A stretch of 55,731 bases of DNA, taken from positions 498,651 through 554,381 of the forward strand of contig BFEA01000276.1 of assembly GCA_003427395.1 (NCBI GenBank). The letters run 5' to 3'. The notes beneath the pieces were generated by a model. That model was not told where the DNA came from and made no database searches. It saw nothing but the letters and a program-made list of their open reading frames with translations. Each line of letters opens with the position of its first letter. Position 1 is the stretch's first letter. Of this stretch, positions 33,491 through 44,967 are shown in pieces. Origin of the DNA: Chara braunii (Eukaryota; Streptophyta; Charophyceae; Charales; Characeae). Position numbers and translations under genes: made by a program.

Positions 33491-35038
33491 AAACAAGAAG
33501 TGAATCTTTATTGTAATACAAGGCAGGAAACAGGGCGGGGGGGGGTTGCTTTTTTTTTTTCTTTTTTTTTTTTTGAAGAAAAAAGCTCCATCTATTGGTG
33601 GGCTAAGTTTTTTTATAGCTTCTTTTACTCCAGGGCAAAGGCCAATTCCTCAACATTTTCATCTGGCCCATCAACAGTGCAGGCCTGTCTTAAACCACCA
33701 GTACACAGTTCCAGCCTTGCTGAAAAGAAACTTGCCGGCCATCCGAAAAAGTCAGGGCCGGGCTGCGGTTGATAAATTCCATCGGTGATCTTTGTCACGT
33801 TTCGACCTCTGAAAGGGGCCCACGCCCTATGTATGGCGTGTACTGGTGCTGCTGCTTCTGATCAATTTCAGGCGATCCTTCTTGTTTTTTTTTTGTTTTT
33901 TTTTTTTGAAAGAATCACCCGCGATGTGGGACAACTGGTCTGGGCTCACTCAACCGTCCCTCCAGCCATCTGGGAATAGGATGAGGGTTGTAGACGTATT
34001 GTGTATCCTTTTTATTTATTTTTTGTTTTTCTTAAGCCCAGGTTGTTGTAGAGGTGAGATACTAGACAGATGACAGTCACCACAGTACTCTGGCTCTTTT
34101 GGTAATCTGAACAATGAACGTGCGGCCGGTTCTCAAGAAAAGAAACAACAAAAGAGAAAGAAAGAGGGCCTCACCACATGGCACGCGAAACGAAAAATTT
34201 CACGAGCTTGTTTCGTGTTCACACCGCCACATGAGTCTCAATGGCGAAAAAACACTCGCGAGGTGTCAGGTCCTTGTCCGAAAGAAGAGGAAACTGTGGT
34301 TCGTGAGGAGGTTGCTGCCGCCCGCCTGCAGCAACTTGAATTTCATGTGTCCTTCCAAGGACCCATGAGCCGCCCGCCAACTCCCACGCACCCTCGTGGG
34401 TGCGTCCAAGGCGGTCGATTGTCTTTGGTTACTTCTGCAATTGATCAAGACTTGTTGTTTTTTTTCTTTCGGGAAACTGCGGCTGTGACACACTTTTAGT
34501 TTGAAATAGGCAAGGAAAGACAAAGTGGCGCTGGTGTCATGGTACGAGTTCCGAAATGGGGAAGTTCAGCGGGGGTCTGAAACTGCACCAGTCATTACCC
34601 GCAGTGGCTCTTGGCAGATTTAGGGGGGTCACCTTTTTGGCGCCATTTCGGGAAGTTCAACTGCTAAAATTCAAAATTGCCTATTCTGAACGTTGGGTGT
34701 GACTTCAATGTACTTGCCCCTTTTTGTTTTTGTTTTTCCACACTCACGGGTTTTCGTTTCGAGTGCACCGTGTGGCGATGGAGCAGAATATGAAGAAAAA
34801 AAACAAACTTGCGCCCTTGTGAACTCTCGCAAAATTATTTTTTCCTTTCGTTTTGGATGCCGTGTGGCGAGGCCCAGAAAAGGAATGAACTCAGGCATCA
34901 TGCAAGTGCAAGTCAACCATCAAACAAAATATAAGATATAACCGAATTTAAAAAAACAAACCATCTCATTTAGAAGTTATTTATCAAACATTGATGGCTG
35001 TTTTGTTATATGAACCTCAACAAATTCAATTTCCATAC

Positions 35039-35074
<36 letters not shown>

Positions 35075-36737
35075 TTTAGATGTTTTGAATTAAAGGCAAC
35101 CAACCGTCAGGTCAGGCGGCCAATAAGACACTTTTTTGTTGGTTTCTTGCCCTTCTTCTACCCTGCCCCACCCCCTCTCCCCGCTCCCCGGCCCCATTTC
35201 TCTGGTTCTGATTTGTGCACCTCATCCCTTCCGTTTTCACTCCTGATTCAAGCCTTTGTGCACGTCATGTCTTCCTCACGGGTTGAAAACAATCCTTCCT
35301 TGTTAAGAAAAAAAAGTGTCCCTCTATTTAATATCGTAACGGTTTCCCATGGGACACGAGCTGTCCTTTTCAATGCCTTAAATGGTGGGTAATGACTGGT
35401 GGCTTCCAGGCAACCACCAGTTGTTCCCAGCCGATGTTTTTTTGAATCCCGACACAGATTTTGCCCGGCCCTAAGAAATCCCAGGGGTCTGGTCCCACCT
35501 ACTGTTGTTGAGTTTAGAAAACCTAACGGTGTGACGCCATTTCAACATTAATAAAAATTATAAATAAATTTGAAACAAGAAATTAAAAAACTGAAAAAAA
35601 ATGCTCGAAACAGCTTTTCTCCTTATTTTTAATAACATAACTCGGAGAAATGAAACATGTCTGGAACAGTCGGAGTGAATGCCTCCGTGAAAAAGGGATA
35701 CTCTCCGTGGTGAGGGGACAGGAGGTCACCATTTGTAAAATGGACAGGGACAACGTGGATGGCCAAATGCATTCATTGCCCAAAGAAGGAAACGAGTTTG
35801 ATGCCAGACAGCCAAACACAGCTATTAGAGTTCCTCCGTTTCAGGATGCAATGATGTCTAAGAAACCAAAAAAAAGGAAAGGCACTGCAGTTGAGAAATG
35901 TACCCCACCCTCGGTAGGGTAGTTTTCTCAATGGAAAATGGTTTCCCGCCCAAACCAAAAGGGCCAAAGCATACTACAAAACGGATTTCACGTCCAAGGA
36001 AAATTCTTTTTTTTTTTTTTTTTTTTTTTTCGAGATCCAAGGAAAATTCTACAAAATGACAAAATCTAATAGGTTATTCTCCTGTACTTCGGTACCATTA
36101 GATCGCAATTCATCGACGGCACAGCTCCGTCCCACCATGCCACACATGATGGAAAGCTCAGCGTCGAGAAAACTCAACGCTGTAGGTGGGACCAGACCCC
36201 AGAGGTCGCCCAATTTGCCTGGCCCTGCCAGCCTACTTCGAACAGGCACTTGTGACGTTCTTCAAAAAAAAAAAAAAAAAAAAAAAANNNNNNNNNNNNN
36301 NNNNNNAATTTTTTTTTTTTTGGTAATATTTGAAGTCTATTTTCCTTTAAAAATGGTGCCACAGCCTCCCCATTTTTCTTGTAGGGGCGTAGCGGCGTAG
36401 CCCCTAACGTTATTGCATTGCAAGCCTTGAAATCATGATCTGTTTGCGTTCAGCTCCATGTGTGTACTATGATTTTGTTGTTTTTTTTGTTTTTAAACAG
36501 CAATTCTTTTAAGCCCAACCAATTTGATTATGACTAAACCACATGGGCTGGGTAGAAACCTTCCCAAAAAAAAAAAGCATCTTTGTAGATGACCTCATCG
36601 GGAGTGTATTTTCCCTTCAGCCAACTCTTCCCTTGAACGGCCTTAGATTTAAAAAAAAAAAAAATTTGCTTTTTGTTTTGGCCAAAAAAGAGGAGCATAT
36701 TACTGTGGACCATGTAATTGCGGAGTGAAGAGACAAA
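33491..36737. other. No gene; poly(A)/poly(T)-rich repeat debris and an assembly gap
   Basis: Contains T runs near 33551, 33885 and 36008, a 32-base A run at 35041, and 19 Ns at 36288-36306 between an A run and a T run. A minus-strand TTAA-type terminus lies at 33689-33704. No domain recognised in any frame. Confidence 0.5.
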
Positions 36738-36860
36738 GGGCCTGGCTGCACTACTCTCTAAATGTGCAAAACGAGAGTGAATCTTCCGCAAGAATATGGA
36801 AAGATACACAGCCGGGCGTTTTGTTTTTTGTGCATGTGGAGAGTAGGTGCAGCGAGGCCC
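36738..36860. repeat. 123-bp hairpin element, copy 1
   Basis: Arms 36738-36767 and 36830-36860 pair over nearly their whole length (GGGCCTGGCTGCAC against GTGCAGCGAGGCCC). The loop contains GAGAGTGAATCTTCCGCAAG. Copy 2 at 43027 has the same loop with GCTCCAC/GTGGAGC in the stem, a compensatory change. Confidence 0.75.
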
Positions 36861-37088
36861 AAAGAAAAGGCAAGGGAAAAACAAGATCATCAGTCAGCTG
36901 ATACCCAACTTCTACATGTCACTGCTGTTGGAATATTCCAACCCTCTTTGTTTTTTTTGTTTTTTTTTTAGTGTTTATGGCGGCCCTATGATTGCTGCAA
37001 GCTTCTATGAACTCAAGCTGAATCATTATTGACACATTTATGATATTTTTTAATTATCATTGACATCTTCCATTTGATGTACGACAAT

Positions 37089-37424
37089 CTGCATAGCATC
37101 GCGTTCGGGCTCGGTGACCGAACCCGAACGCTCGGTACCGAGCCCGTACGTGGCCCAAAATCGACCGAGCACAATTATTTTATTTTATTTTTATAAATAT
37201 ATATAGGGGTTGGGGGGCCCATGGGGGCATTGCTCATCACTCCTGAACACACACACACACACCACACACACCACACACACCCCACACACCACACACACAA
37301 GAGGACGCGTTCGGCAGCCCCCTGATTTGCGCTCGGCCGAACATGTTCGGTTCCCGGTCGGCTGAGCGTCCGAACATGTTCGGCTGCTTGGTGGGGCGCC
37401 GGACATGTTCGGTGTGCTACACAG
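37089..37424. mobile_element. hAT-type MITE, copy 2 (inverted relative to copy 1)
   Basis: 336 bp. Flanks ACGACAAT (37081-37088) and ATGACAAT (37425-37432) match at 7 of 8 positions. Ends CTGCATAGCA and TGCTACACAG. Same layout as copy 1 read backwards: GCTCGG words, AT-rich stretch, CA-rich microsatellite, GAACATGTTCGG words. Confidence 0.82.
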
Positions 37425-37775
37425 ATGACAATTTTTAAGTCTACATTAATGTCAATGATAATTCCAGTGCACAACTGGTGGGGCTCCACTTGTGCCCAGG
37501 GGCCAAGTCCCACTACCAGCGTTGAGTCTCCTCAAAGCCGGAATCTGGACATGTTTGAGGAGATGTGCAGAAATCGCATTGAGTTTCCTCAACCGCACAT
37601 CTCCACAAACACGTCCAGATTCAGGCGTTGAGGAAACTCAACGCTGCTACTTGAACTTGTCCACAGGATCCTAAGGATTCTGATCAGCTCCCAATGCAAA
37701 AGCTGTCGAAGAGACGATGGCATGCTATTGCTACTCAAATGAAAGAGATTGAAAGAATACGGCAAGGGGGGAGGA

Positions 37776-37842
37776 CGAAGAAGAAGAAGAAGAAGAAGAA
37801 GAAGAGGAGGAGGAGGAGGAGGAGGAGGAGGAGGAAGAAGAA
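37776..37842. repeat. (GAA)n/(GGA)n microsatellite
   Basis: Purine-only tract: AAGAAG changing to GAGGAGG and back. It creates Lys/Arg ORFs on one strand and Leu/Pro ORFs on the other; these are spurious. Confidence 0.9.
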
Positions 37843-37987
37843 GATAACCACAAGTCAGAACCGATGTCCTATCTCCGTCATCCTGCCTACATAATCTCCC
37901 CTCCATCATTCCTGCCATTATCTTATTATGAACAATAAAGAACCGTTTTTTTTTTTTTTTTCAAGCGAGAGAGAGAGAGAGCCAACT

Positions 37988-38095
37988 AGGGGGGGTGGTA
38001 AGAGCACCTTCTCCTAGTACGTCTGCTGCCAGCTGCTCAATCTATCGGTGTGAAGCTTCATCTGCTGGAAACTGGGTCCAGCGTCCCATTGGACA
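37988..38095 (+). mobile_element. AAGAGCA-loop SINE-like repeat, copy B
   Basis: Follows a T run and a GA repeat. The stem CTAGG..GGTG/CACC..CCTAG surrounds GTAAGAG. The body CATCTGCTGGAAACTGGGTCCAGCGTCCC matches copies A and C. Confidence 0.6.
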
Positions 38096-38364
38096 TTTGA
38101 GCATTTTGAAATGATGTGCAGAATTGAGTATAAAGATGTCGTCCGTACCTCTTCACCCTGCTGTAGGGCGATAGATCTACGGTTGTTATCCTGGTACAGT
38201 GCAGTCTGACCTCTGCCCCATCTCCCTCCTGTTGGTCGTTCCCTGGAGTGCGGGACCTCCCAAAGCCCTAAGCCCTAGACCCTTGTTGTGACCCCATCTG
38301 TTCTGATCCCACCGTCCTGCCCACAGACCTGAGCGCTGAACCCTCTGATACTAAACCAAACCAG

Positions 38365-38612
38365 CTCCATCAAAACGTCCATATTTCATTTTTAAAACGA
38401 AATTGAAACCTCATAAATTGGCCCGATTTAGGTCGACATTTCAAGCTCCAGAGGGTACGGTGTTCTGAAAACGCCGTACCCCCTAGATGCCAGCTAAGAC
38501 CAGATACATCCAGGGGGTCTTAAGACGCCGGACCCTCAAAAGCTTAAAATTTCCACCTAAATTTATGAGGTTTCAATTTCGTTAAAAAAATAAAATATGT
38601 CCGTTTTGATGA
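38365..38612. repeat. Foldback structure
   Basis: The arm 38371-38460 (ATCAAAACG, ACGAAATTGAAACCTCATAAATT) is repeated in inverse at 38524-38612. A second small hairpin, TACGGTGTT..ACGCCGTA, lies toward the middle. The right arm doubles as the end of the 1.1-kb inverted repeat. Confidence 0.7.
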
Positions 38613-39637
38613 AATTGTTGTTGTTCCACTAAACACCCAGGTGAGGGGGGTAAAGGGTCTGGGAAGTCAGAGAGCGGGCGGAGAGGAATGGATTGGTTCC
38701 CTTTGCGAGTCCACTTGTCTCACAGGGTGGGGGAGACTGTTCCATTGATTGACTGCAGTCAGATACACGGGAATAAGATGAAGGTTCAAGCGAAGGGAAG
38801 AAGGATATGTTCTCAAGGAGGGTGGCTTTCCGGGCAGACCATACTAGGCCAGGGATAGTAATTGATGATATTGTGAAAAACAACAACAAAAAAAAAAATG
38901 ATGGTACGATGGCTCATTTCTGACCTACAGCCGTCCGGATTGGCTATCGGCCTATGTGTGGCACTTTGGCAGCGTACTGGGGGCCTGGAGTTAGGCGCCG
39001 TTGATTAGTTTGAGTTCTGGAAACTCGTATTTTGGGTGACGCTCACATTTTGAAGGCAGGATGGCGGGTACGTGGCCCACAACCTTTCGAATTTCGCCAC
39101 AGGACTACTCTAGGTACTTTGGTAGCTCTTTATAGGGGGTCTGGAGACAGACCCTGATCGCCTTCTGAGTTTCATGACCCACAAGACTCCTCGGCCGCGC
39201 TCGTTCCAGTCTAATACATCTTTATCTTAGGCTTTCCCTATTCCGTTGGCCTCTCGCATTTCTGTAGTCAGTGCTATCACTCCTGCGTGTGCTAAGTCTG
39301 TAGTGCTACTGTCGCTTGCAAACCCCGTTCTCCCTGTTGTTGCCATCTTCACCTTCCCACCTCCGACGACGCACCTCTCGGGTTCGCCATGGCTGCTGGG
39401 CTGCCCTGATGTCCACGTTTCTCGACGATGGACTTATATGGCTTTCTCCTCTCTGCATTGTAGCCTTCCCACTTCCCCCAACCCCTGCGTTGTACCCTCT
39501 TTCTGCAATCGCGGAGCATTGAGCCTATCAGTGTTGACGGAGGTACCTTCGCAATAATTACTCAGAGTTCTCCTCAGTCGATCCGGGTTCTCCTTTGCCA
39601 CATTATATCTACTTCTGGAGGCTTCTGGAGGCTTCTG
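38524..39637 (-). repeat. 1.1-kb inverted repeat, right arm
   Basis: Partner of 25428-26534 in opposite orientation, 12 kb away. It ends at GAGGCTTCTGAAGC. The 104-codon plus-strand frame 39246-39557 corresponds to the minus-strand frame in the left arm. Confidence 0.85.
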
Positions 39638-40635
39638 AAGCTAAGTTCCTCTTCCTTGCGCCTCACCCCTAATACCGCTGTCGTCTTCTTGAATAAGCTA
39701 TTTATTTTTAGACTGGTTGTAGCTGTCCCCATTTCGTTCCCATACGATCGCCCCTGAAGATGATCAGTTATCGGCGTTGGTCAAAACATGTCATGCACGA
39801 CCGATTCAAGGTTGCGGTCAGGTTAGTTGGGCATCTCCGGATGCTACCTAGCAGGCCTACCTATCTGCTGCTTTACTTGTGCTTCATGTTCTATCCGTAA
39901 TACATGATTCGCTTGGGCTTCGAAAGACGATGGCGCGCTCCTCTCCCGTTCCATGCCTCCATTCTCTCTTGCGCTCTGTTTTTTCTTCTCCCTCTTCTCC
40001 TCCTTCATCTCCTTCACCTCCTTCTGCTTTGCCTTTTTCTTTCTGTTTTTTCCCTTTTTCACCTTCTTTTACTCCCGTTTATCTTTCGTTCTCCCTTTCT
40101 TTGCTTTTGTCTCTTCCTCCCTCCTTTTTTTCTTCTTCTTCTTCTCCCCCTTCCCCTTTCCCATCCACCCTCTACTGCGTCCTACTCTCCCTTCCACTCT
40201 CTTGATTCTTTGGGTATTTCCCTTTATCTCGATTCTGTGTTAAATACATTTGGTGTACCTATCTCTTCAGAATGGAATGGTTGCAACTTGTTATCTGGTT
40301 GTTTGACTTGCTTATCTTCTGGCGGCGGGTTCTCTGCATGTTTGTCAAATTTTCATATGGTACCCTTAGATATGCTACTGCTAAATGCAGAAGAGATCAT
40401 GAGTTCAGGAGGCGTTGACATGATAGAAGAGAGCACCCTTACTCATTCTTTCCGCTCACTCTTTAAGTTGTGGCCAAGTAACTTCGGTTACTCACTCTTG
40501 CTATACAGTCGTGAAAGACAAGGTGGTACTCCCTGATGAAGTCCCGTTGAGATTCCCATAATGAATGCAAGAGTCATAATCAAATGCCCAGTCGCCCCCC
40601 CTTGCAGCCAGCAAAAGAAGCAACCCAAACGGGTG
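39638..40635. other. No convincing gene; pyrimidine-rich tract
   Basis: A 210-codon plus-strand frame (39904-40536) runs through a nearly pure pyrimidine stretch (39955-40200). It consists of Phe/Leu/Ser/Pro, so I treat it as compositional. Confidence 0.5.
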
Positions 40636-40741
40636 CTAGGGGTGCTGATAAGAGCAGGCACCACTACTACTGTCGGGGAGGTTCCATCTATCGGTGGGAA
40701 GCAGCACCTGCTGGAAAACGGGTCCATCGTCCCTTTTCAAC
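40636..40741 (+). mobile_element. AAGAGCA-loop SINE-like repeat, copy C
   Basis: GGTGCTGATAAGAGCAGGCACC forms a short stem. Then come GGTTCCATCTATCGGTGGGAAGC and CACCTGCTGGAAAACGGGTCCA, as in copies A and B. Confidence 0.65.
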
Positions 40742-43026
40742 AGAATAGACATTCCTACGAGTATTTCACAAGTAACCAAATGAACCTGCCAGACCCCAAG
40801 GATCCAGAACCCATCCAACATTGCCTGCCTGGGGGCCCACCACTTAGCCCTCATCCTCTTTATCTGGTCTCTAACCCACTCGTGTCCCCCACTGCCTACT
40901 CCTGCCCGTACCCAGACCCCCNCCNCCCNCCTCTAACATTTNCCCNCNNCCCCCCCCCCCCCCCNNNCCATTCCATCTCCACCAGGGCCAGCGGCGGTGG
41001 TGGGAAGAAATCGACAAAGTCTGGGAGTGGTCGGGGCGGGATGGACGGCTCAATCTTACATTGACCTGTTTAATGCCATACTCGCTGTACGAACGATTCT
41101 TTCTCTTTTCTTCTTCTTCTTCTTCTTTTTAAACCCAAACAGAGCCATAGGGCTCTGGCTCCTTGTCCATTCTGGGGAGCGTCAGTCCGGTTCCTATTCC
41201 ACCGGCAAGTCAAGCTGCATACAAGGATTACACAATCCAACGCTTCTCTCCATTATGGCTGAGAGATCCGAAAGGGCGGCATTGATTACTTCCCTTTGGA
41301 AGGATGTACCACCCCTCACCCCTGCCTCAGTTAGCTCACCCATTCTGTGGAGCTACTGTTCAAACCTTCTGTAGTCGAACTATGAACGCCGCTCCCACTT
41401 CTCAGCCGGACCCCTCCCCCTATGAGCTTACCCATTGACAAGACCTGGTCTCCATCTTGTAGATTCATTGGAATCCCCCAACTTGGACTGACCGCGAACT
41501 GTGTGCCCCTTAACTGTTGTTCCTTCTAGGCGAGCCAGCCCCACCTAATCAGAGGCTAAGATCACCCCACCGCTGGGCACCATACTGTTATGTGTTGAGC
41601 GAGCCTCCCTTGAGGAGCTCGTGGTCTGTTGCTTCTCGTGTTTGTGAGTGCCAGCCATCCACATTTGAGCAGATTCCCCTCCCGCACCCCCAGTTTCCCG
41701 TTGCCCAGCATCTCTTTTATGAATTTGTCCACTATGTCCACTATCATGTCCTGCCGCTTTGCGCCTAGGAACTATTCATTCGTCGAAGCACACTCCACGC
41801 TTCTCTCTGTTATGGTTGAGAGATCCTGAGAGTGTGGCAATGATGGCTTCCATGGCATGAAAAGGATTAACCCCTGCTCCCCATGGCAATGATGGCTTCC
41901 ATGGCGTAAAAAGGATTAACCCCTGACAGATCCTAAGAAAAGAACTGCGCCTTTCTCCTCAAAAAAGATAAGCTAAGAGTGAGAGTCGTCAACGGAGCCG
42001 CGGAGCATAGCGCGAGAGCGCTAACCGGTCTGGCCGGCGAGGCCCGGTCACACACCGGTTGACTTCCTCGGAAATCCCGAGGAAGACCCGGGTAGGTATC
42101 CATCATCACCGCAGGAGTGGCGAAAGGGAAGGCGCTCACGTGGATATCTAGAACCAGGGACGTCCTTGTGCACGAGCACGAGGCGACCAAGGCGGCATAC
42201 TTCAGCAAGGGAAACAGGACTAACAAGCAGCCACAACTCGCGTGAAGATGGCGGCGAAAGGGGATCTGCAACGACAGGTGGACGAGTGGTTGTTGATTCT
42301 GGAGGAGTGGCGGCAGCAGCTGACGGAGCTCGTGCGGGTATTGTCCTGGCTAGCAAACCAACCATCCGAGGTTCATGGGGGGTGGATCTCGTTGGTATCA
42401 AGGCGGGAGGACACCTCCCAGCCGATGTTGGATATCATCTGGATATTGGAGGAGGGGCCGGATCCTCGACTGGATGATATCATGGACTGGGGATGATATC
42501 ATGGACTGGGAGCAGTCACAAGGGCTCATGCAGGGATGCTACGGTCTCTTCAGTGAGGGACGAGTGCTGTCCGATGACTGTTGAAACAATGGCAGTGGTG
42601 GTGACAGGAGAAGGGCCCCGGAAGAACCACATCATCTCCAACCTCTGCAAGGTCAGATCATGGCGACAGCCGGTGATCTTCCGCTACCAGCAGCACTGAC
42701 GTCATCGACAGCAGCGAAGACAGAGACAACAGCAGCAACAACAACAATGGCAACAACAACAACGACAACAACGACAACAACAACAACAGCAACAGCAACA
42801 GCATCGACGACGACAACACCATCAACAACAATACCACCGACAATAAAAGCGACAAGGGCTGTTCCTCTCGGAGCGCCGCGAGTTCTGGAAACAGAGACGC
42901 TCAGTGTACAAGAAAAAAAAAATTAAAAAAAATACAGGGCCGTGCTGGAGTCTCATCCTACGAGATCAGATTCACTTGGGGCCTACCTGCCCATCTATGA
43001 ATTTTCGTCAAGAACATGGAAATATA
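40742..43026. other. No gene recognised; ambiguous bases, hairpin, short repeats
   Basis: Scattered Ns at 40922-40968. A 6-bp hairpin AGAGCCATAGGGCTCT at 41141-41156 follows a T-rich run. CGCTTCTCTC..TTATGG.TGAGAGATCC occurs at 41239 and 41799. A 48-bp tandem duplication lies at 41837-41925, and a CAA/CAG-rich tract at 42707-42840. Confidence 0.45.
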
Positions 43027-43147
43027 GGGCCTCGCTCCACTACTCTCGACATGTGCGAAACGAGAGTGAATCTTCCGCTAGAANATGGAAAGATGCACTG
43101 CCATGATTGNTGTCTTTTGTGCATGTCGAGAGAGTGGAGCAAGGCCC
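43027..43147. repeat. 121-bp hairpin element, copy 2
   Basis: Arms 43027-43056 and 43119-43147 pair (GCTCCACTACTCTCGACATG with its inverse, minus one base). The loop GAGAGTGAATCTTCCGCTAG is shared with 36738-36860. Two Ns lie inside. A third, diverged relative occurs around 43325-43410. Confidence 0.75.
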
Positions 43148-44868
43148 GCACACTGAAGATTCATGGCCCTTTTTTCTTCTTTTTTTCTGAAAATTGAGAA
43201 ACTGTCCAAAAGAAAAAGGGAAAAAATACAAGAAAGATCCACTGCCTCAATTTTTGTCTTTTGCGGTTGCTGCTGACAGTGGTGAGTGCTGGAGCCATGC
43301 CTTTCGTCCTACGAGATTTTCCAGGGCCCACGCTGTACTAGTTTCCACATTACCAAAATGGGAATGGATTTTACGCTGGAACATTGAAGGATACAGAGAA
43401 GATCAGCGTGGCGCTGCTGAAGAATGATGACTTCTGGCAATAGAGCCATTCACGGCTCTCTGACTGTGAGCCCGTCATCCGCGCCTTNGCCTGCTCCTCT
43501 GGCANGAGCAGCCACCCTATGGGAAAAAAAGAAACGTAGGACATANAAAGGAAAATGNNAAAAAAGAAAAAAAGAAAACAAGGGAGGGGAAAAAAATTCA
43601 AAAAAACAAAAACCAGCACAGAAGTACCGGTCGCCAGCGTTGAAGGACCGGTTGGCCCCATATTGCGACCACTTACAAGCTGCCTTCCCATAAGACAAAG
43701 AGGTTCGGTAGCTTGCCGACAACAAGGTTTGGGAAGGCTGCTTCGGGGGTACTGGTGGTTTAAGTGGGTTTTCCCACACTTGGGAAAAAAAAAAAAGGGA
43801 GTGCCCCCCCGTACCTTCACGAAGAGGCTCTCACCCTTACGCCACTACCTTGCATGTGCTCTCCAGTGTCTGAAAGAAAAAGGCGGCAAACACCATTCTT
43901 CCCAATGGCCAAGAGATTGTACCAAGTGACCAAATGGCCCACTTCACTTGAGTGCTCCTCCACCCATTTTATTTTGCCTCTCTCTTCTAATCTTCTAACT
44001 TAGAAAAGAGGTGAAGAGATTACGGCCCGCTCCACACACTCGAGTGATCCACAACCCGTTTCTTTTTAAACACCGTCAGCTTTAGAAGTTCTAAGAAAAT
44101 ACCTGAACAACGCGCTTCATCTGCACTGCAAACTACTGCAAAAAATTTTCAATCATCCGGATTCGTCACATAATAAATGAGCAGTACAGTGATCACATGA
44201 TTCAAATCCCATTTCTAACACTATTTTATTCCCCAGTCCTGACCAACCAACGGTAACCCTCGATATTTCCATAACATAAGGCACACTCTGAGGCAGGCCA
44301 GGCTTCACACAAAGACTCCAAGAAGAATCTGGGCTTGGTAGGATCTGTGGGGAGAGCTGTTGGGTCATGAAACTTCCGTCAAGAAACGAAAAACAATTCT
44401 GCGAAAATGATTGACAAAACGCAGCCTGATTGACAGTCTGAAACCAATTTTTAAGGATGATACCAGCCTCCGAGGCAGGGAGACGTTCCCGGGGGGGGGT
44501 AGGGGGCCAGGGGGGATGGATGGGAGGGGGTGCATTTTGGCACCTACATTTTTTCCTTCCTGGACCGCCTTCCATACCGAAATCCCGATCGTAAATGTGG
44601 GCCCCCAGAATCCCAATGAGACCTTTTTTGGAAATTTTCCCTGAACGGAAACGCGGCCCTCTAGATTCCCAATAAGTTTTTTGCTTCTGCCAGATGATGC
44701 GGTGATTGTCCAAAACTTCAAGTCAAATGCAGATGAAAATAAATTAAATATCCTACAGAAGGAGGCTGAGCTGACCAGGTACTGAATGGACGAGAGATTC
44801 TGGATTTGGTCACATAAACAATTTCACCGGTTAGTTCGCGTTAGATCATGTACTGAAAGGACTACTGT
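43148..44868. other. No gene recognised
   Basis: Contains the TTAA-type end at 43749-43764 and several Ns at 43488-43560. A 186-codon minus-strand frame (44713-44153) lacks any known motif. Around 44600-44690 a phrase like GATTCCCAATAAG-TTTTTTG is repeated. Confidence 0.4.
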
Positions 44869-44967
44869 CTTCACCCGAATAGAACGCCCCCGGTCATTAT
44901 CGCTGCATCTAGACTGAAAGATGCCTCAAATGCAGCTATAATGACCGTACGTTGTATTCGGGGGAAG
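44869..44967. repeat. 99-bp near-perfect hairpin flanked by direct repeats
   Basis: The left arm 44869-44908 (CACCCGAATAGAACG, GGTCATTATCGCTGCAT) pairs with 44930-44967 over about 36 bp around a 21-base loop. About 55 bp beginning GAGATTCTGGATTT lie on each side in the same direction (44793 and 44974). It could be a MITE or a small-RNA precursor; nothing in the sequence decides. Confidence 0.75.

Noticed and set aside
36270-36320. Long A-run/N/T-run as a biological structure
   Set aside because: It is an assembly gap placed between homopolymers; nothing can be concluded.
39904-40536. 210-codon plus-strand ORF as a membrane protein
   Set aside because: The hydrophobicity comes from a polypyrimidine tract coding for Phe, Leu, Ser and Pro in all frames.
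44153-44721. 186-codon ORF as an exon
   Set aside because: Low-complexity Pro-rich middle, no domain, no splice context that I could support.
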